From NCBI RefSeq assembly GCF_001028665.1, contig NZ_CP011505.1, positions 434,001 through 498,000 of the forward strand: a stretch of 64,000 bases of DNA, given 5' to 3'. A program made the translations under genes and the position numbers. This stretch comes from Burkholderia pyrrocinia. GTDB taxonomy: Bacteria > Pseudomonadota > Gammaproteobacteria > Burkholderiales > Burkholderiaceae. Under the pieces are notes generated by a model. It was not told where the DNA came from, searched no databases, and worked only from the letters and a program-made list of their open reading frames with translations. This document shows, in pieces, positions 1 through 8,231 of this stretch; position 1 is the stretch's first letter, and every line of letters starts with the position of its first letter.

Positions 1-1
1 C

Positions 2-586
2 GAGCGGCACGATTTCGATGCGGTCCGCATCGTGCTCGAGCATCAGGGCAAACCGATCCGTGGCCTGCACATGACGGGCGACGTGCGCTTTCTCAACCAC
101 TGGCGATATCTGGCTCGCCATGCCGAGCACGCGATCGCACTCGGGCACGCGTTCGCGCTGGCGCCCGAATCCGGCATGCGGGACCAGCCGGCCGATCTCG
201 ACCTGCTTCAGCCTGAACGCTTTGTCGCGAGCGGGTTGTCGCTCGTGGCCGCGCACGAGGACGTGCTGGCGAACGTCCCGCGTCTCGCCGCGGGACCCTC
301 GTTCCGGAACCTGCAGGGCTGTGCGCTCAATGCGTGGGCGTCGCACACCGTCGAATTCGCGGTGACGCGCGAACGGATGGTGCTGGACATCTGCGTGTCG
401 CATCTGAGCGGCCAGCCTTCGGCACCCTGCGCTCAACTGGCGCACAACGGCGCAACGGTGTCGCTGCAGGCGCCTCACAAACTCAGCCTCGCGACGCAAC
501 CGGGCGATCGAATCGCGCTGCGCGCGCTCACGCTGCCGGGGCAGGCGTGTCATACCGCGTGGGATATCGTCGTGCGGTACGCGTGA
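2..586 (+). CDS. Unrecognised protein, 3' part only
   Basis: The reading frame is already open at base 2 and ends with TGA at 584-586, so this is the C-terminal ~194 residues of a longer protein whose start lies outside the window. A GTG at 32 exists but nothing marks it as the true start. The C-terminal ~90 residues alternate short hydrophobic stretches with polar turns, as in a small beta-sandwich, but I recognise no family motif. A divergent-strand methyltransferase gene follows convergently after 146 bases. Function unknown. Confidence 0.55.
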   Translation, partial: ERHDFDAVRIVLEHQGKPIRGLHMTGDVRFLNHWRYLARHAEHAIALGHAFALAPESGMRDQPADLDLLQPERFVASGLSLVAAHEDVLANVPRLAAGPSFRNLQGCALNAWASHTVEFAVTRERMVLDICVSHLSGQPSAPCAQLAHNGATVSLQAPHKLSLATQPGDRIALRALTLPGQACHTAWDIVVRYA

Positions 587-732
587 TGTCGCGATAAATC
601 GGGTGCGCCACTGCTCCCGTGACGGTTGGAACCCGGACGGCGGAGGGGCGTCATCGAGCGTGTCGCATGAGCGCTCGAACGTTGCGCGACAGCCGGGCGC
701 ATCGTGGCCCGATACCGACCGCCGCGGGTTCG

Positions 733-1575
733 TCAGGCGGCGAAGATCCGGCGCTGGTAATCGAGAATCAGGCGATCGATGTCCTGATCGGCGCGCCGCG
801 GCTGGCTTTTCGGCTCGAGCCAGAGCCATCGCATCATCCGGTAACGGGCCTCGACGCACATCAGCCACGCGTCCCAGTCCGACCAGTGGCGCAGCAGCGG
901 GATGTTGCGAATGTCCCGCAGCCCGTCGCGAATCTCGTACACGTGGAAATGCTTGCCGGCGCGCTGACTCAACTCGTCGAACGCGCGTGCGGCTCGCTCC
1001 GGGTCGGACAGCAGAAAATCGTGGATTTCGATGATGACGTGGCTGCCGGAGAGCTGTTCCAGCAGCGCGTCGTCGAACAGGTCGAACTCCGCTCCCTCGA
1101 TATCGCACAGGATGACCCGCTCGGCCGGATCGCCGCCGTGCTCCGACAGGACTGCCGGCAGGTTGCGATCGGCCTGGCCGTGGACAGCGACCCGATCCGC
1201 CAGCCCCATCTCCGCGGCTCGGTGCTGGATGGCCTGGCGGCGCTGCTCGTCCATCTCGAAACACAGGCTGCGGCCGAACACGTTGTTGCTGACCAGGCCG
1301 ATGCCGAAAATCCCGTCGGCGGCCCCCAGATCGACCAGCACCTTGTGGGGCGACCCGAGTGCTTCGAGAATCGCGCAAACGGCGATCTCGTAGGTGCCGA
1401 GCAGGTAACCGCCGACCGCGACCTCCGCCCAATGGCTGACGCCGATGGGAAACCCGCGAAGGATGCCGTACTGGACGATCGAGCCCGTCTGCTCGCGCAG
1501 CAACTGCGACAGATAGTGCAGACGAAGATTCGCGGCCTGAAGCGAGCTTTGGCTGAAGTACTGCGCGTGGTCCAT
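733..1575 (-). CDS. FkbM-like SAM-dependent methyltransferase
   Basis: A 280-residue protein with a class I methyltransferase core. The SAM-binding glycine loop is VDLGAADGIFGIG near residues 92-104, followed by an acidic strand end (CFEMD) and the FkbM-type motif CDIEGAEFDLF near residue 157, where the acidic residue and EGAE are typical of FkbM methyltransferases. There is no signal peptide or membrane segment, so it should be cytosolic. FkbM proteins O-methylate sugars or polyketide/peptide products; the acceptor cannot be told here. No biosynthetic genes are adjacent within the window, though the left edge cuts the neighbourhood. Confidence 0.8.
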   Translation of the reverse strand: MDHAQYFSQSSLQAANLRLHYLSQLLREQTGSIVQYGILRGFPIGVSHWAEVAVGGYLLGTYEIAVCAILEALGSPHKVLVDLGAADGIFGIGLVSNNVFGRSLCFEMDEQRRQAIQHRAAEMGLADRVAVHGQADRNLPAVLSEHGGDPAERVILCDIEGAEFDLFDDALLEQLSGSHVIIEIHDFLLSDPERAARAFDELSQRAGKHFHVYEIRDGLRDIRNIPLLRHWSDWDAWLMCVEARYRMMRWLWLEPKSQPRRADQDIDRLILDYQRRIFAA

Positions 1576-1737
1576 TTTTCTCGTTCTCTCCGGGGGAAGA
1601 AGCGCATCGGGAAATGCGGCGGGGGCGGGGGGCGTTCGCGAATGCGACGCGCGTTGCCCTGCATCGAACGAGAATATAACGCCTAGTCGACGCCACCGTG
1701 TACGTGAGTCATGGATTGGCGTCTGTCCGATGACCAG

Positions 1738-2880
1738 TCACGCGCGCCCCATGATCCGGGTGCCGAGCGAGATGCCGAGTTCGGACAGCGACGCATTGGT
1801 CGCGAGCTGAAGCGTTTCCCAGCGCGACAGCGCGGCATCGAAAGCGGGGCCGTGCACGACGCCGCGCAGCGCGTCGGCGAGACCGACCGCATTCTCCGCC
1901 GCTTTCGCGACGCCGGCGGCCGTGTGCGGCCGGACGAGGCAGGCCGCGTCGCCGAGCAACACCGCGCGGCCGAACACCATGCGGTCGACCGCGAGATCCA
2001 GGATCGACTGCGCGAACGGCGCGTGCGTCGCATCGACGAGCGCGGCGAGCGTCGGCGCAAGCATCCGGCGGCCGGCGTCCACGAGTTCGAGCCGGTTGTC
2101 GTCCCGCATCGCGCCGGGCGGCAGCGAACCGTCGCGCTGCGTGCCGTCTTGCGCGAGGAACAGCGACGGCACGCGATCCTGCGTGAGCCGCCGGTACCAG
2201 ACCCAGTTCACGCGCCGTTTGCCCGGTTCGATCGCGCCGTCGCGGCCGGGCACCAGATAGGTCAGGAACAGATGCGCGTCGCCTTGCTGAAACGTGAAGC
2301 GGTTGCGCAGTACCTGCAGCACCGTGTCGGGAAGCAGGTGCTCGTCGACGAGCCCGCGCCACGCGACATAACCCGCGTACGCGGGCCGCGTTTCGGGAAG
2401 CAGTTGCGCGCGGACGTTCGAGCGGCCGCCGTCGGCGCCGACCAGCAGGTCGGCCTGCTCGACGCGGCCGTCCGCGAAATGCGCGATCACGCTGTCGCCT
2501 TCCTGCTCGAACCGCTCGAACGATACGCCGGCATGCACGACGCCGGCGGGCAGCGCGCGCTTCAGGGCCGTGTAGATCACGTTCCACGCGGTCTGCGTTT
2601 GCGGCATGTAGAGGCGTTGGACGATCCGGTCGTGCTCGTCGAGATAGATCCGGTCGATGGAATCGACGCCCGCATCGCGCGGCACGGGCACGTCGCCGAA
2701 CGTGAATGCGCGTTCGATCGGCGCTTGCAGCACGATGCCGCCGCCGCGGCTGTCGAGGTCGTTCGGCGATTGCTCGAAGACCTTGACGCGCCATCCGGCC
2801 GCCCGCAGCGCGGTGGCCGTGAAAAGCCCGCCCACCGATCCGCCGATGACGACCGCCAGCGGGCCCGAAACGTCGCTCAT
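1738..2880 (-). CDS. FAD-dependent aromatic-type monooxygenase
   Basis: A 380-residue group A flavoprotein monooxygenase. It shows an N-terminal dinucleotide-binding GGSVGGLF motif (residues ~12-19), the RGGGIVLQ stretch typical of 2,6-dihydroxypyridine hydroxylase-like enzymes, the LVGADGGRSNVR (DG) motif near residue 146 and the LLGDAACLVRPHTAAG (GD) motif near residue 300 that binds the FAD ribityl chain. Such enzymes use NAD(P)H and O2 to hydroxylate an aromatic or heteroaromatic ring. It lies 39 bases downstream of the hydrolase gene on the same strand, so the two are probably cotranscribed. A second enzyme of the same kind is at 26626-27750. Substrate unknown. Confidence 0.88.
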   Translation of the reverse strand: MSDVSGPLAVVIGGSVGGLFTATALRAAGWRVKVFEQSPNDLDSRGGGIVLQAPIERAFTFGDVPVPRDAGVDSIDRIYLDEHDRIVQRLYMPQTQTAWNVIYTALKRALPAGVVHAGVSFERFEQEGDSVIAHFADGRVEQADLLVGADGGRSNVRAQLLPETRPAYAGYVAWRGLVDEHLLPDTVLQVLRNRFTFQQGDAHLFLTYLVPGRDGAIEPGKRRVNWVWYRRLTQDRVPSLFLAQDGTQRDGSLPPGAMRDDNRLELVDAGRRMLAPTLAALVDATHAPFAQSILDLAVDRMVFGRAVLLGDAACLVRPHTAAGVAKAAENAVGLADALRGVVHGPAFDAALSRWETLQLATNASLSELGISLGTRIMGRA

Positions 2881-2919
2881 GATGGCTTCCTCCCGATGAT
2901 CCGTCGCGCGTGCGGCGAT

Positions 2920-3795
2920 TCAGCCTTCCCAGTGCTTCAGGAAGTCGAGCAGAAGCGCGTTCACGCGCTCCGGCTGCTCCTCCTGCGGCAGGTGCCCGCA
3001 CTGCGCGATCGGCTCGGCACGCAGGTTCGTGGCCATGCTTTCCCACACGGATTTCATGTCGAACATCTTGCCGACCGCGTAGAAATCCTCGCCCCAGATG
3101 GCCATGGTCGGGCATGCGATCCTGACGTCCGCATCGACGAGGTCCTGCTTCACGTCCTCGGCGTTCGCGCGATAGTCGGCCAGTGCGCCGCGCACGGCGC
3201 CCGGACGTCGATACGCCCGCACGTACGTATCGAACGCGTCGCCGGAGATCGCGTGCGGGTTGTAGCACCAGTCGGAGAAGAAATAGCTCAGCCATTCGGC
3301 TTCCTTGCCGGCGATCAACGCCTCGGGAAGGTCCGGCACCTGGTGAAACAGGAAGAACCAGTACGCGCGCGCCGTTTGCGCGGTCATGTTCTGCGCGACG
3401 ATGCGCGTCGGCACGTTGTCCATCACGACGAGCCGCTCGACGCGCTCGGGAAAATCTTTCGAGAAACGCGTCGCGACGCGCGCGCCGCGGTCGTGCCCGA
3501 CGAGCGCGATGCGGCCGATGCCGAGCGTATCGAGCAGCCCGGCGAGGTCGCGCGCCATGTTGCGTTTGTCGTACCCGGCGGCCGGCTTGTCGGTTTCGCC
3601 GTAGCCGCGCAGGTCGGGCGCGATCACGCGGTAGCGCTGCGCCAGCGCGGGGATCTGGAAGCGCCACGCGAAGCTGGTTTCCGGGAAGCCGTGCAGCAGG
3701 ACGACGACGGGCCCGCTGCCGGCATCGATGTAGTGCTGGCGGATGCCGTTCGCGGTGACGGTGTGATGGGTGATCGAAGGCGTGGCGAGGGTCAT
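2920..3795 (-). CDS. Alpha/beta hydrolase, haloacetate dehalogenase/epoxide hydrolase-like
   Basis: A 291-residue alpha/beta-hydrolase fold protein. It shows the oxyanion motif HGFPETSFAW, the DLRGYGETDKP strand-turn, the nucleophile elbow GHDRGAR (Asp as nucleophile with two following Arg, as in fluoroacetate dehalogenase) and a C-terminal catalytic His in QCGHLPQEEQP. In fluoroacetate dehalogenases the cap begins with a His-Trp pair that holds the halide; here the equivalent stretch reads AYWFFLFHQ and appears to lack the His, so true dehalogenase activity is doubtful and an epoxide- or ester-type reaction is possible. First gene of a likely operon with the monooxygenase; a repeat-type promoter lies at 3855-3907. 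Confidence 0.85.
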   Translation of the reverse strand: MTLATPSITHHTVTANGIRQHYIDAGSGPVVVLLHGFPETSFAWRFQIPALAQRYRVIAPDLRGYGETDKPAAGYDKRNMARDLAGLLDTLGIGRIALVGHDRGARVATRFSKDFPERVERLVVMDNVPTRIVAQNMTAQTARAYWFFLFHQVPDLPEALIAGKEAEWLSYFFSDWCYNPHAISGDAFDTYVRAYRRPGAVRGALADYRANAEDVKQDLVDADVRIACPTMAIWGEDFYAVGKMFDMKSVWESMATNLRAEPIAQCGHLPQEEQPERVNALLLDFLKHWEG

Positions 3796-3854
3796 GCGGC
3801 GGTCCCGGTTCGGTTCGGACTGCGCGCAGCAGGCGCGGCAGCGAATGCCTATCG

Positions 3855-3907
3855 AGGATAGGTGAAGTGCGCGGCGCGCCGGATAAATTGTTCTGAATTC
3901 GTCTGGT
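3855..3907 (-). promoter_or_regulatory. TTCAG-repeat promoter, weak copy
   Basis: Read on the minus strand: ACCAG (3907-3903), five bases, TTCAG (3897-3893), six bases, a poor third element TTATC (3886-3882), then 21 bases to TATCCT (3860-3855), a good -10 box. The spacing is identical to the stronger copies at 9951, 26537 and 52594. The hydrolase start codon is ~60 bases downstream. Only one pentamer is perfect, so on its own the site would be weak; the shared geometry is what supports it. Confidence 0.5.
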
Positions 3908-3936
3908 TGCGCGCGCGGCCGTCGGCCGCCGCCGCG

Positions 3937-4656
3937 TCACGCGCGCCGGCGGCGCCGGGCGGTCGCGCCCGACCCGAGCTGCTTCAGCGCGGCGGGTGTG
4001 CCGTTCAGGAACGCGTCGATCAGCCGCTCGATTTCGGTGTCGAGATCGTCGGGCACCGGCAGGCCGTAGACCCACTTGCGGACGCCGAGATAGAAGATGC
4101 TCGCGTGCAGGCTCCAGACCAGTTCGATTTCCGCATTGCGCTGGGCCTCCGTCGCCGGCGTGGCGATGTCGTACTCGTGCCGCAGCTCGCGCAGCACCGG
4201 CAGGAAGACGCGTTCGCGCAGCCGCGACAGGTAGCGCGTGTTGAAACCCTCGCGGCTGAGCCCCGCGAAGATGAAGGTGCGGATCCATTCGCGCCGCAGG
4301 ATGGTTTGCGCGTAGGAGCGATAGAACGCGACGAGCCGTTCCTGCAGCGAGACCGTGCGGTCGGCGATCAGTTTTTCCCAGTCGGGATTCCACGTGTAGA
4401 TCTCGTCGTAGACGCGATCGATCAGCGCTTCCTTGCTCGGAAAGTACCGGTACAGCAGCGGCTGGGTCACGCCGATCTGCCGCGCGAGCTCGCGCGTGCT
4501 GCCGGAAAAGCCGTGCGTCGCGAAGTGCTCGATCGCCTTCTCGACGATCTGCCGCTCGCGCGCTTCCGGCGCGAGCCGGCGGCCCGGCGTGACGGCGTTG
4601 CCGTCGGCGTCGGTCCCGGGCTCGCGGGCCGGCGTGCTGCGTTTTCTGTCGGTCAT
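3937..4656 (-). CDS. TetR family transcriptional regulator
   Basis: A 239-residue TetR-type repressor. The N-terminal helix-turn-helix is clear around residues 30-80: a helix with ERQIVEKAIEHFATHG, then STRELARQIGVTQPLLYRYFPSKEAL, which holds the family's TxxxIAxxxGVs.glLYxYFxsKeeL pattern. The rest is the all-helical ligand-binding domain. It is transcribed in the same direction as the hydrolase-monooxygenase pair, 141 bases upstream of it, so it may regulate that pair in response to its substrate. The gene has a basic, low-complexity C-terminal tail (about ten residues, mostly Arg and Ala). Palindrome TCGATCGA at 4691-4698 lies just upstream of the gene and could be an operator. Confidence 0.88.
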   Translation of the reverse strand: MTDRKRSTPAREPGTDADGNAVTPGRRLAPEARERQIVEKAIEHFATHGFSGSTRELARQIGVTQPLLYRYFPSKEALIDRVYDEIYTWNPDWEKLIADRTVSLQERLVAFYRSYAQTILRREWIRTFIFAGLSREGFNTRYLSRLRERVFLPVLRELRHEYDIATPATEAQRNAEIELVWSLHASIFYLGVRKWVYGLPVPDDLDTEIERLIDAFLNGTPAALKQLGSGATARRRRRA

Positions 4657-5022
4657 TCATCGGCTCCTGATGGCGCGCATGCCTAAACTATCGATCGAAA
4701 AATAACACGATCGGGGCCGCGAATACGGCGTGTGGCGCGGCTTTTGTTGCGGTGCTGATTTCCTTGCGGGATCACCCTGCGTCGAACCGGACCGGCGCCC
4801 CCGTCCTGTGCTCGAGCCGGCGGATTCAGAAAATTTCAGGCTGCCGCCAAGACATTTAGGCCGGCCTTCACTACTCTAGCTTCCGAACCGCCGCATGGGC
4901 CGGATGCCAGTCGGCAAGCCGGACCGGTCGGCGAAACCGGAGCGCAACATGCTTTATCTGATCTCGCCACGCGCAGGCATGGCGGACGCCGGCGCAGTCG
5001 ACACATACGAGGAAGTCGGGCC
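4657..5022. other. Divergent intergenic region
   Basis: This 366-base gap separates the TetR gene (leftward) from the DUF1275 gene (rightward). It contains the palindrome TCGATCGA at 4691-4698 next to an AT-rich stretch near the TetR start, and the TTCAG-repeat promoter at 4825-4877 facing the DUF1275 gene. No convincing small gene. Confidence 0.6.
4825..4877 (+). promoter_or_regulatory. TTCAG-repeat promoter of the DUF1275/VOC/porin operon
   Basis: TTCAG at 4825-4829 and again at 4835-4839 (10-base period). The third position (4846-4850, GCCAA) is degenerate. After 21 bases comes TACTCT at 4872-4877, a plausible -10 box, so the spacing matches the other copies exactly. The first gene starts about 145 bases downstream. 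No -35 hexamer is visible, as expected for an activator-dependent promoter. Confidence 0.6.
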
Positions 5023-5760
5023 ATGCCTTCGCAGCAAGTAACCGCGGGCTCCACCGCCGCACCCGATCACGTGCGCGGCGAGGACGTGTTTCTCGCGTCG
5101 ATCGCGGGTTATGTCGACACGCTCGGCTTCGTCGCGCTGTTCGGCCTGTTCACCGCGCACGTCACCGGCAACTTCATCCTGATCGGCTCGGGGCTGGCCG
5201 GCGTCGGGCAAGGGCTCGTGATCAAGTGGCTCGCGTTTCCGGCTTTCATCGCCGGCATCGTCGGCGCGCGCGTGCTCGACCACCGGATGCGCGTGCTGGG
5301 CCATGGCGTGCGCGCACGTTCGCTGTATGCGCTGCAGGCCGTGCTGCTGGCCGGGTTCATGCTGGCCGGCGTGATGGCGTCGCCGATCGCCGACGCCGAC
5401 GCGCCGCGGACGATCCTGTGCGGCCTGCTCGGCGCCGCGGCGATGGGCGTCCAGAACGCGCACGGCCGGCTGACGGCCCGCTCGGTCGTCGCCAACACGG
5501 TGATGACGGGCAACGTCACGCAGGCGGTGATCGATGCATTCGACTGGCTCGTGCCGCTCGCGGCGCCTGCCGAGCGGGAAGCCGCGCGTGCGCGGCTGCG
5601 GCGCATGCTGCCGCCGATCGCGGGTTTCGCGCTCGGGGCAGGAGCGGGGGCCGCGGCGTATGTGTTCGCCGCCTTCTGGGCACTGGCGCTGCCGCTCGCG
5701 GCGCTGTGCTTCCTCGCCTATCAATCCGGTCGGCCCGACGCGCGGCCGACGTCACGCTGA
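5023..5760 (+). CDS. DUF1275 (YoaK-like) integral membrane protein
   Basis: A 245-residue membrane protein of the YoaK/DUF1275 family. Diagnostic stretches are the N-terminal AGYVDTLGFVALFGLFTAHVTGNFILIG and the central AAAMGVQNAHGRLT followed by NTVMTGNVTQ, which are the two conserved polar motifs of this family. About six hydrophobic segments are visible. The family's biochemical role is not established; it is generally regarded as a possible transporter. The start is supported by AGGAAG seven bases upstream. It heads a likely operon with the exported VOC protein (48 bases on) and the porin. Confidence 0.88.
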   Translation: MPSQQVTAGSTAAPDHVRGEDVFLASIAGYVDTLGFVALFGLFTAHVTGNFILIGSGLAGVGQGLVIKWLAFPAFIAGIVGARVLDHRMRVLGHGVRARSLYALQAVLLAGFMLAGVMASPIADADAPRTILCGLLGAAAMGVQNAHGRLTARSVVANTVMTGNVTQAVIDAFDWLVPLAAPAEREAARARLRRMLPPIAGFALGAGAGAAAYVFAAFWALALPLAALCFLAYQSGRPDARPTSR

Positions 5761-5808
5761 ATTCGCGCGCAGCGTACGGCTGCGCTTGCCACTTTCAAGG
5801 AGAACACG

Positions 5809-6750
5809 ATGATTGCACTGAAGTTGCGACAGGTATTGCGGATGACGGCCGCGTCGACGGCCGTACTCGGCGCGTTGCTGGCGACCGCGCCGGCCCATGC
5901 CGACGAGACGCGCCTGCTGGAGACCTCGTCCGCGAAGGTGCCGGCCGTCGCGGTCGGCCCGCAATACGACACGACGCACGTGTGCGTCGCACCGGAAGAT
6001 TTCGACCGCTTCACCGACAGCTTCGTCGCGACCTTCGGCGGCAAGAAGTCGCAGCAGGGCGTGTTCCAGGTCACGCCGACGCCGAGCCAGACGATGTCGC
6101 AGCTCGTGCTCACGCCGGTCGGCACGGTCTCGGTGTTCGGCTTCAAGACGCCGATCCCGTACCCGTTCTGCGACGAGCGTACCGGCTATCTCGTCACCGA
6201 CATGGACGTCGCGGTGAAGTCGGCGCGCGCGCACGGCGCGGATGTGATCGTCGACACGTTCCCCGACCCGATCGGCCGCGACGCGATCGTCCGCTGGCCG
6301 GGCGGCGTGAACATGCAGCTTTACTGGCACACCCAGGCGCCGCACTACGACGCGCTGCAGACGGTGCCGGAAAACCGTGTGTACGTGTCGCCGGAAAGCG
6401 CGAGCAAGCTGGTGCACGACTTCGTCGCGTTCTCGCGCGGCAAGGTCGTGTCCGACGTGCGCAAGGCGCCGGGCATCGAGATCGGCCGGCCGAACGACAC
6501 GTACCGCCGCATCCGCATCGAGTCGGGTTTCGGCAAGATGACCGTGCTTGCGACGGACGGCCATCTGCCTTACCCGTTCGGCCGCGAGATGACGGGCTAT
6601 GAAGTGCCGGATCTGGCCGCGACGCTGAAGCAGGCGCAGGCCGCGGGCGTGACCGTGCTGGTGCCGACGTTCACGTCGGACGGGCGCGATGCCGCGCTCG
6701 TGCAGTTCCCGGGCGGCTACGTCGCCGAGATCCACGCGCGGTCGAAATAA
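5809..6750 (+). CDS. Exported VOC (glyoxalase-fold) protein
   Basis: A 313-residue protein with a Sec signal peptide (basic start, hydrophobic core, cleavage around APAHA-DE near residue 30), so the mature form should be periplasmic. It holds two VOC-type modules: about residues 45-160 (YDTTHVCVAPEDFDRFTDSFVATFGG onwards) and residues 175-310, with the family's paired beta-alpha-beta-beta-beta pattern. VOC proteins usually bind a metal and catalyse lyase, dioxygenase or isomerase reactions; an exported version is unusual and its substrate is unknown. AAGGAG precedes the start codon by eight bases. The stop codon overlaps the porin start (TAATG). A broken second copy is at 59831-60115. Confidence 0.8.
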   Translation: MIALKLRQVLRMTAASTAVLGALLATAPAHADETRLLETSSAKVPAVAVGPQYDTTHVCVAPEDFDRFTDSFVATFGGKKSQQGVFQVTPTPSQTMSQLVLTPVGTVSVFGFKTPIPYPFCDERTGYLVTDMDVAVKSARAHGADVIVDTFPDPIGRDAIVRWPGGVNMQLYWHTQAPHYDALQTVPENRVYVSPESASKLVHDFVAFSRGKVVSDVRKAPGIEIGRPNDTYRRIRIESGFGKMTVLATDGHLPYPFGREMTGYEVPDLAATLKQAQAAGVTVLVPTFTSDGRDAALVQFPGGYVAEIHARSK

Positions 6751-8213
6751 TGGGCCGCCGGCGGATGGGACGAGCATGGCGGCGCGTGCTGCCGGCCGCC
6801 GTGCTGGCGGGCGGCGTCGCGACGTACGCCGGTACGGCGGCCGGCGCCGAGGAATCGGCGGCGCCGGCCTCGACCACGACTGCCGGCACGTCGTGCACGG
6901 CCAAACGGCCGACCGTGCTGTTCAACCGCTGGCAGGAAGACTGGTCGGTGCTCGCGAATCCGTGCGTGCCGCGCAAGCCGCTCGATGCGCTGAAGTACAT
7001 CCCGCTGGGCGCCGACCCGTCGACCTACCTGTCGCTCGGCGCGAACCTGCGCGAGCGCTTCGAGCTGAACAACGCGCCGCTGTTCGGGCTCGGCGCCGCG
7101 CATGACGACAATTACGTGATCCAGCGCGCGACGGTGCACGCGGACCTGCGTTATGCCGGGCATTTTCAGGCGTTCGTCCAGTTCGTCGATGCGCGGCCGT
7201 TCGGCAAGGATACGGTCGGGCCCGTCGACAAGGACCAGCTCGATATCGAGCAGGCGTTCGTCGCGTATGTCGACCAGGTCGGCGGCGGCACGTTCAAGAC
7301 CCGCATCGGCCGGCAGGAGATGGCCTTCGACTTGCAGCGCTTCGTGTCGGTGCGCGACGGCCCGAACGTGCGTCAGGCGTTCGACGCGCTGTGGGCGGAT
7401 TACGAAATCGGCAAATGGCGGCTGATCGGCTATGTGACGCGCCCGGTGCAGTACCGCAACGACGCGGTGTTCGACGACGTGTCGAACCGGCACCTGCGAT
7501 TCGACGGCGTGCGCATCGAGCGCAACGGCACGGGCCCCGGCGACCTGTCGGGCTACTGGTCGCGCTATACGCGCGACAACGCGCGCTATCTCGCCGGGGC
7601 CGGGAACGAGCGGCGCGACGTATTCGACCTGCGCTACGCGGGCAAATCCGGCCGGCTCGACTGGGACGTCGAGGCGATGCTGCAGACGGGGCACATCGGG
7701 CAGGACACGATCGGTGCGTGGGCGTTCGGCGCGCTGGGCGGCTACACGTTCGCGAAGACGCCGGGCACGCCGCGCATCGGCATCCAGGTCGACGGCGCGT
7801 CGGGCGACAAGCACCCCGGCGACGGGCGCATGGGCACCTTCAACCCGCTGTTCCCGAACGGCTATTACTTCACGCTCGCCGGCTACACCGGCTACAGCAA
7901 CCTGATTCACGTGAAGCCGTCGCTGACGTTCAAGCCGGCGAGCAACGTGACGGTGCTGACCGCGGTCGGTTTCCAGTGGCGCGAGACGACGGCCGACGCG
8001 ATCTACGGGCAAGGGATGTCGGTGGTGCCCGGCACGGCCGGCAAGGGCGGTTCGTGGACGGGCATGTATGCGCAGGCCCGCGTGGACTGGCTCGTCAATC
8101 CGAACCTGGCGCTGGCCGTCGAGGCCGTGCATTTCCAGGTCGCCGACTCGATTCGCGCGCTCGGTGCGCGCAATGCCGACTATGTCGGCGTGGAAGCGAA
8201 GTTCGGCTGGTAA
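6750..8213 (+). CDS. Alginate-export-type outer-membrane porin
   Basis: A 487-residue outer-membrane beta-barrel of the alginate_exp family. There is a signal peptide at the N-terminus (cleavage around AAGA-EE, residue ~34), then LSLGANLRERFELNNAPLFG, a long alternating aromatic/polar barrel, and the terminal aromatic-rich strand VGVEAKFGW with the C-terminal Trp used by the Bam machinery. The motif RIGRQEMAFDLQRFVSVRDGPNVRQAFDA is characteristic of this family outside true alginate producers, where members act as uptake porins for organic substrates. It is translationally coupled to the VOC gene, suggesting the pair acts on the same compound in the outer membrane and periplasm. Confidence 0.85.
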   Translation: MGRRRMGRAWRRVLPAAVLAGGVATYAGTAAGAEESAAPASTTTAGTSCTAKRPTVLFNRWQEDWSVLANPCVPRKPLDALKYIPLGADPSTYLSLGANLRERFELNNAPLFGLGAAHDDNYVIQRATVHADLRYAGHFQAFVQFVDARPFGKDTVGPVDKDQLDIEQAFVAYVDQVGGGTFKTRIGRQEMAFDLQRFVSVRDGPNVRQAFDALWADYEIGKWRLIGYVTRPVQYRNDAVFDDVSNRHLRFDGVRIERNGTGPGDLSGYWSRYTRDNARYLAGAGNERRDVFDLRYAGKSGRLDWDVEAMLQTGHIGQDTIGAWAFGALGGYTFAKTPGTPRIGIQVDGASGDKHPGDGRMGTFNPLFPNGYYFTLAGYTGYSNLIHVKPSLTFKPASNVTVLTAVGFQWRETTADAIYGQGMSVVPGTAGKGGSWTGMYAQARVDWLVNPNLALAVEAVHFQVADSIRALGARNADYVGVEAKFGW

Positions 8214-8231
8214 CGCGGCGCGCCGCGCGGC

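Noticed and set aside
1709..4660. A very long open frame on the minus strand (983 codons) crossing several genes.
   Set aside because: It is Arg/Ala-rich, has no domains, and lies out of frame over three well-supported genes; typical of high-GC DNA.
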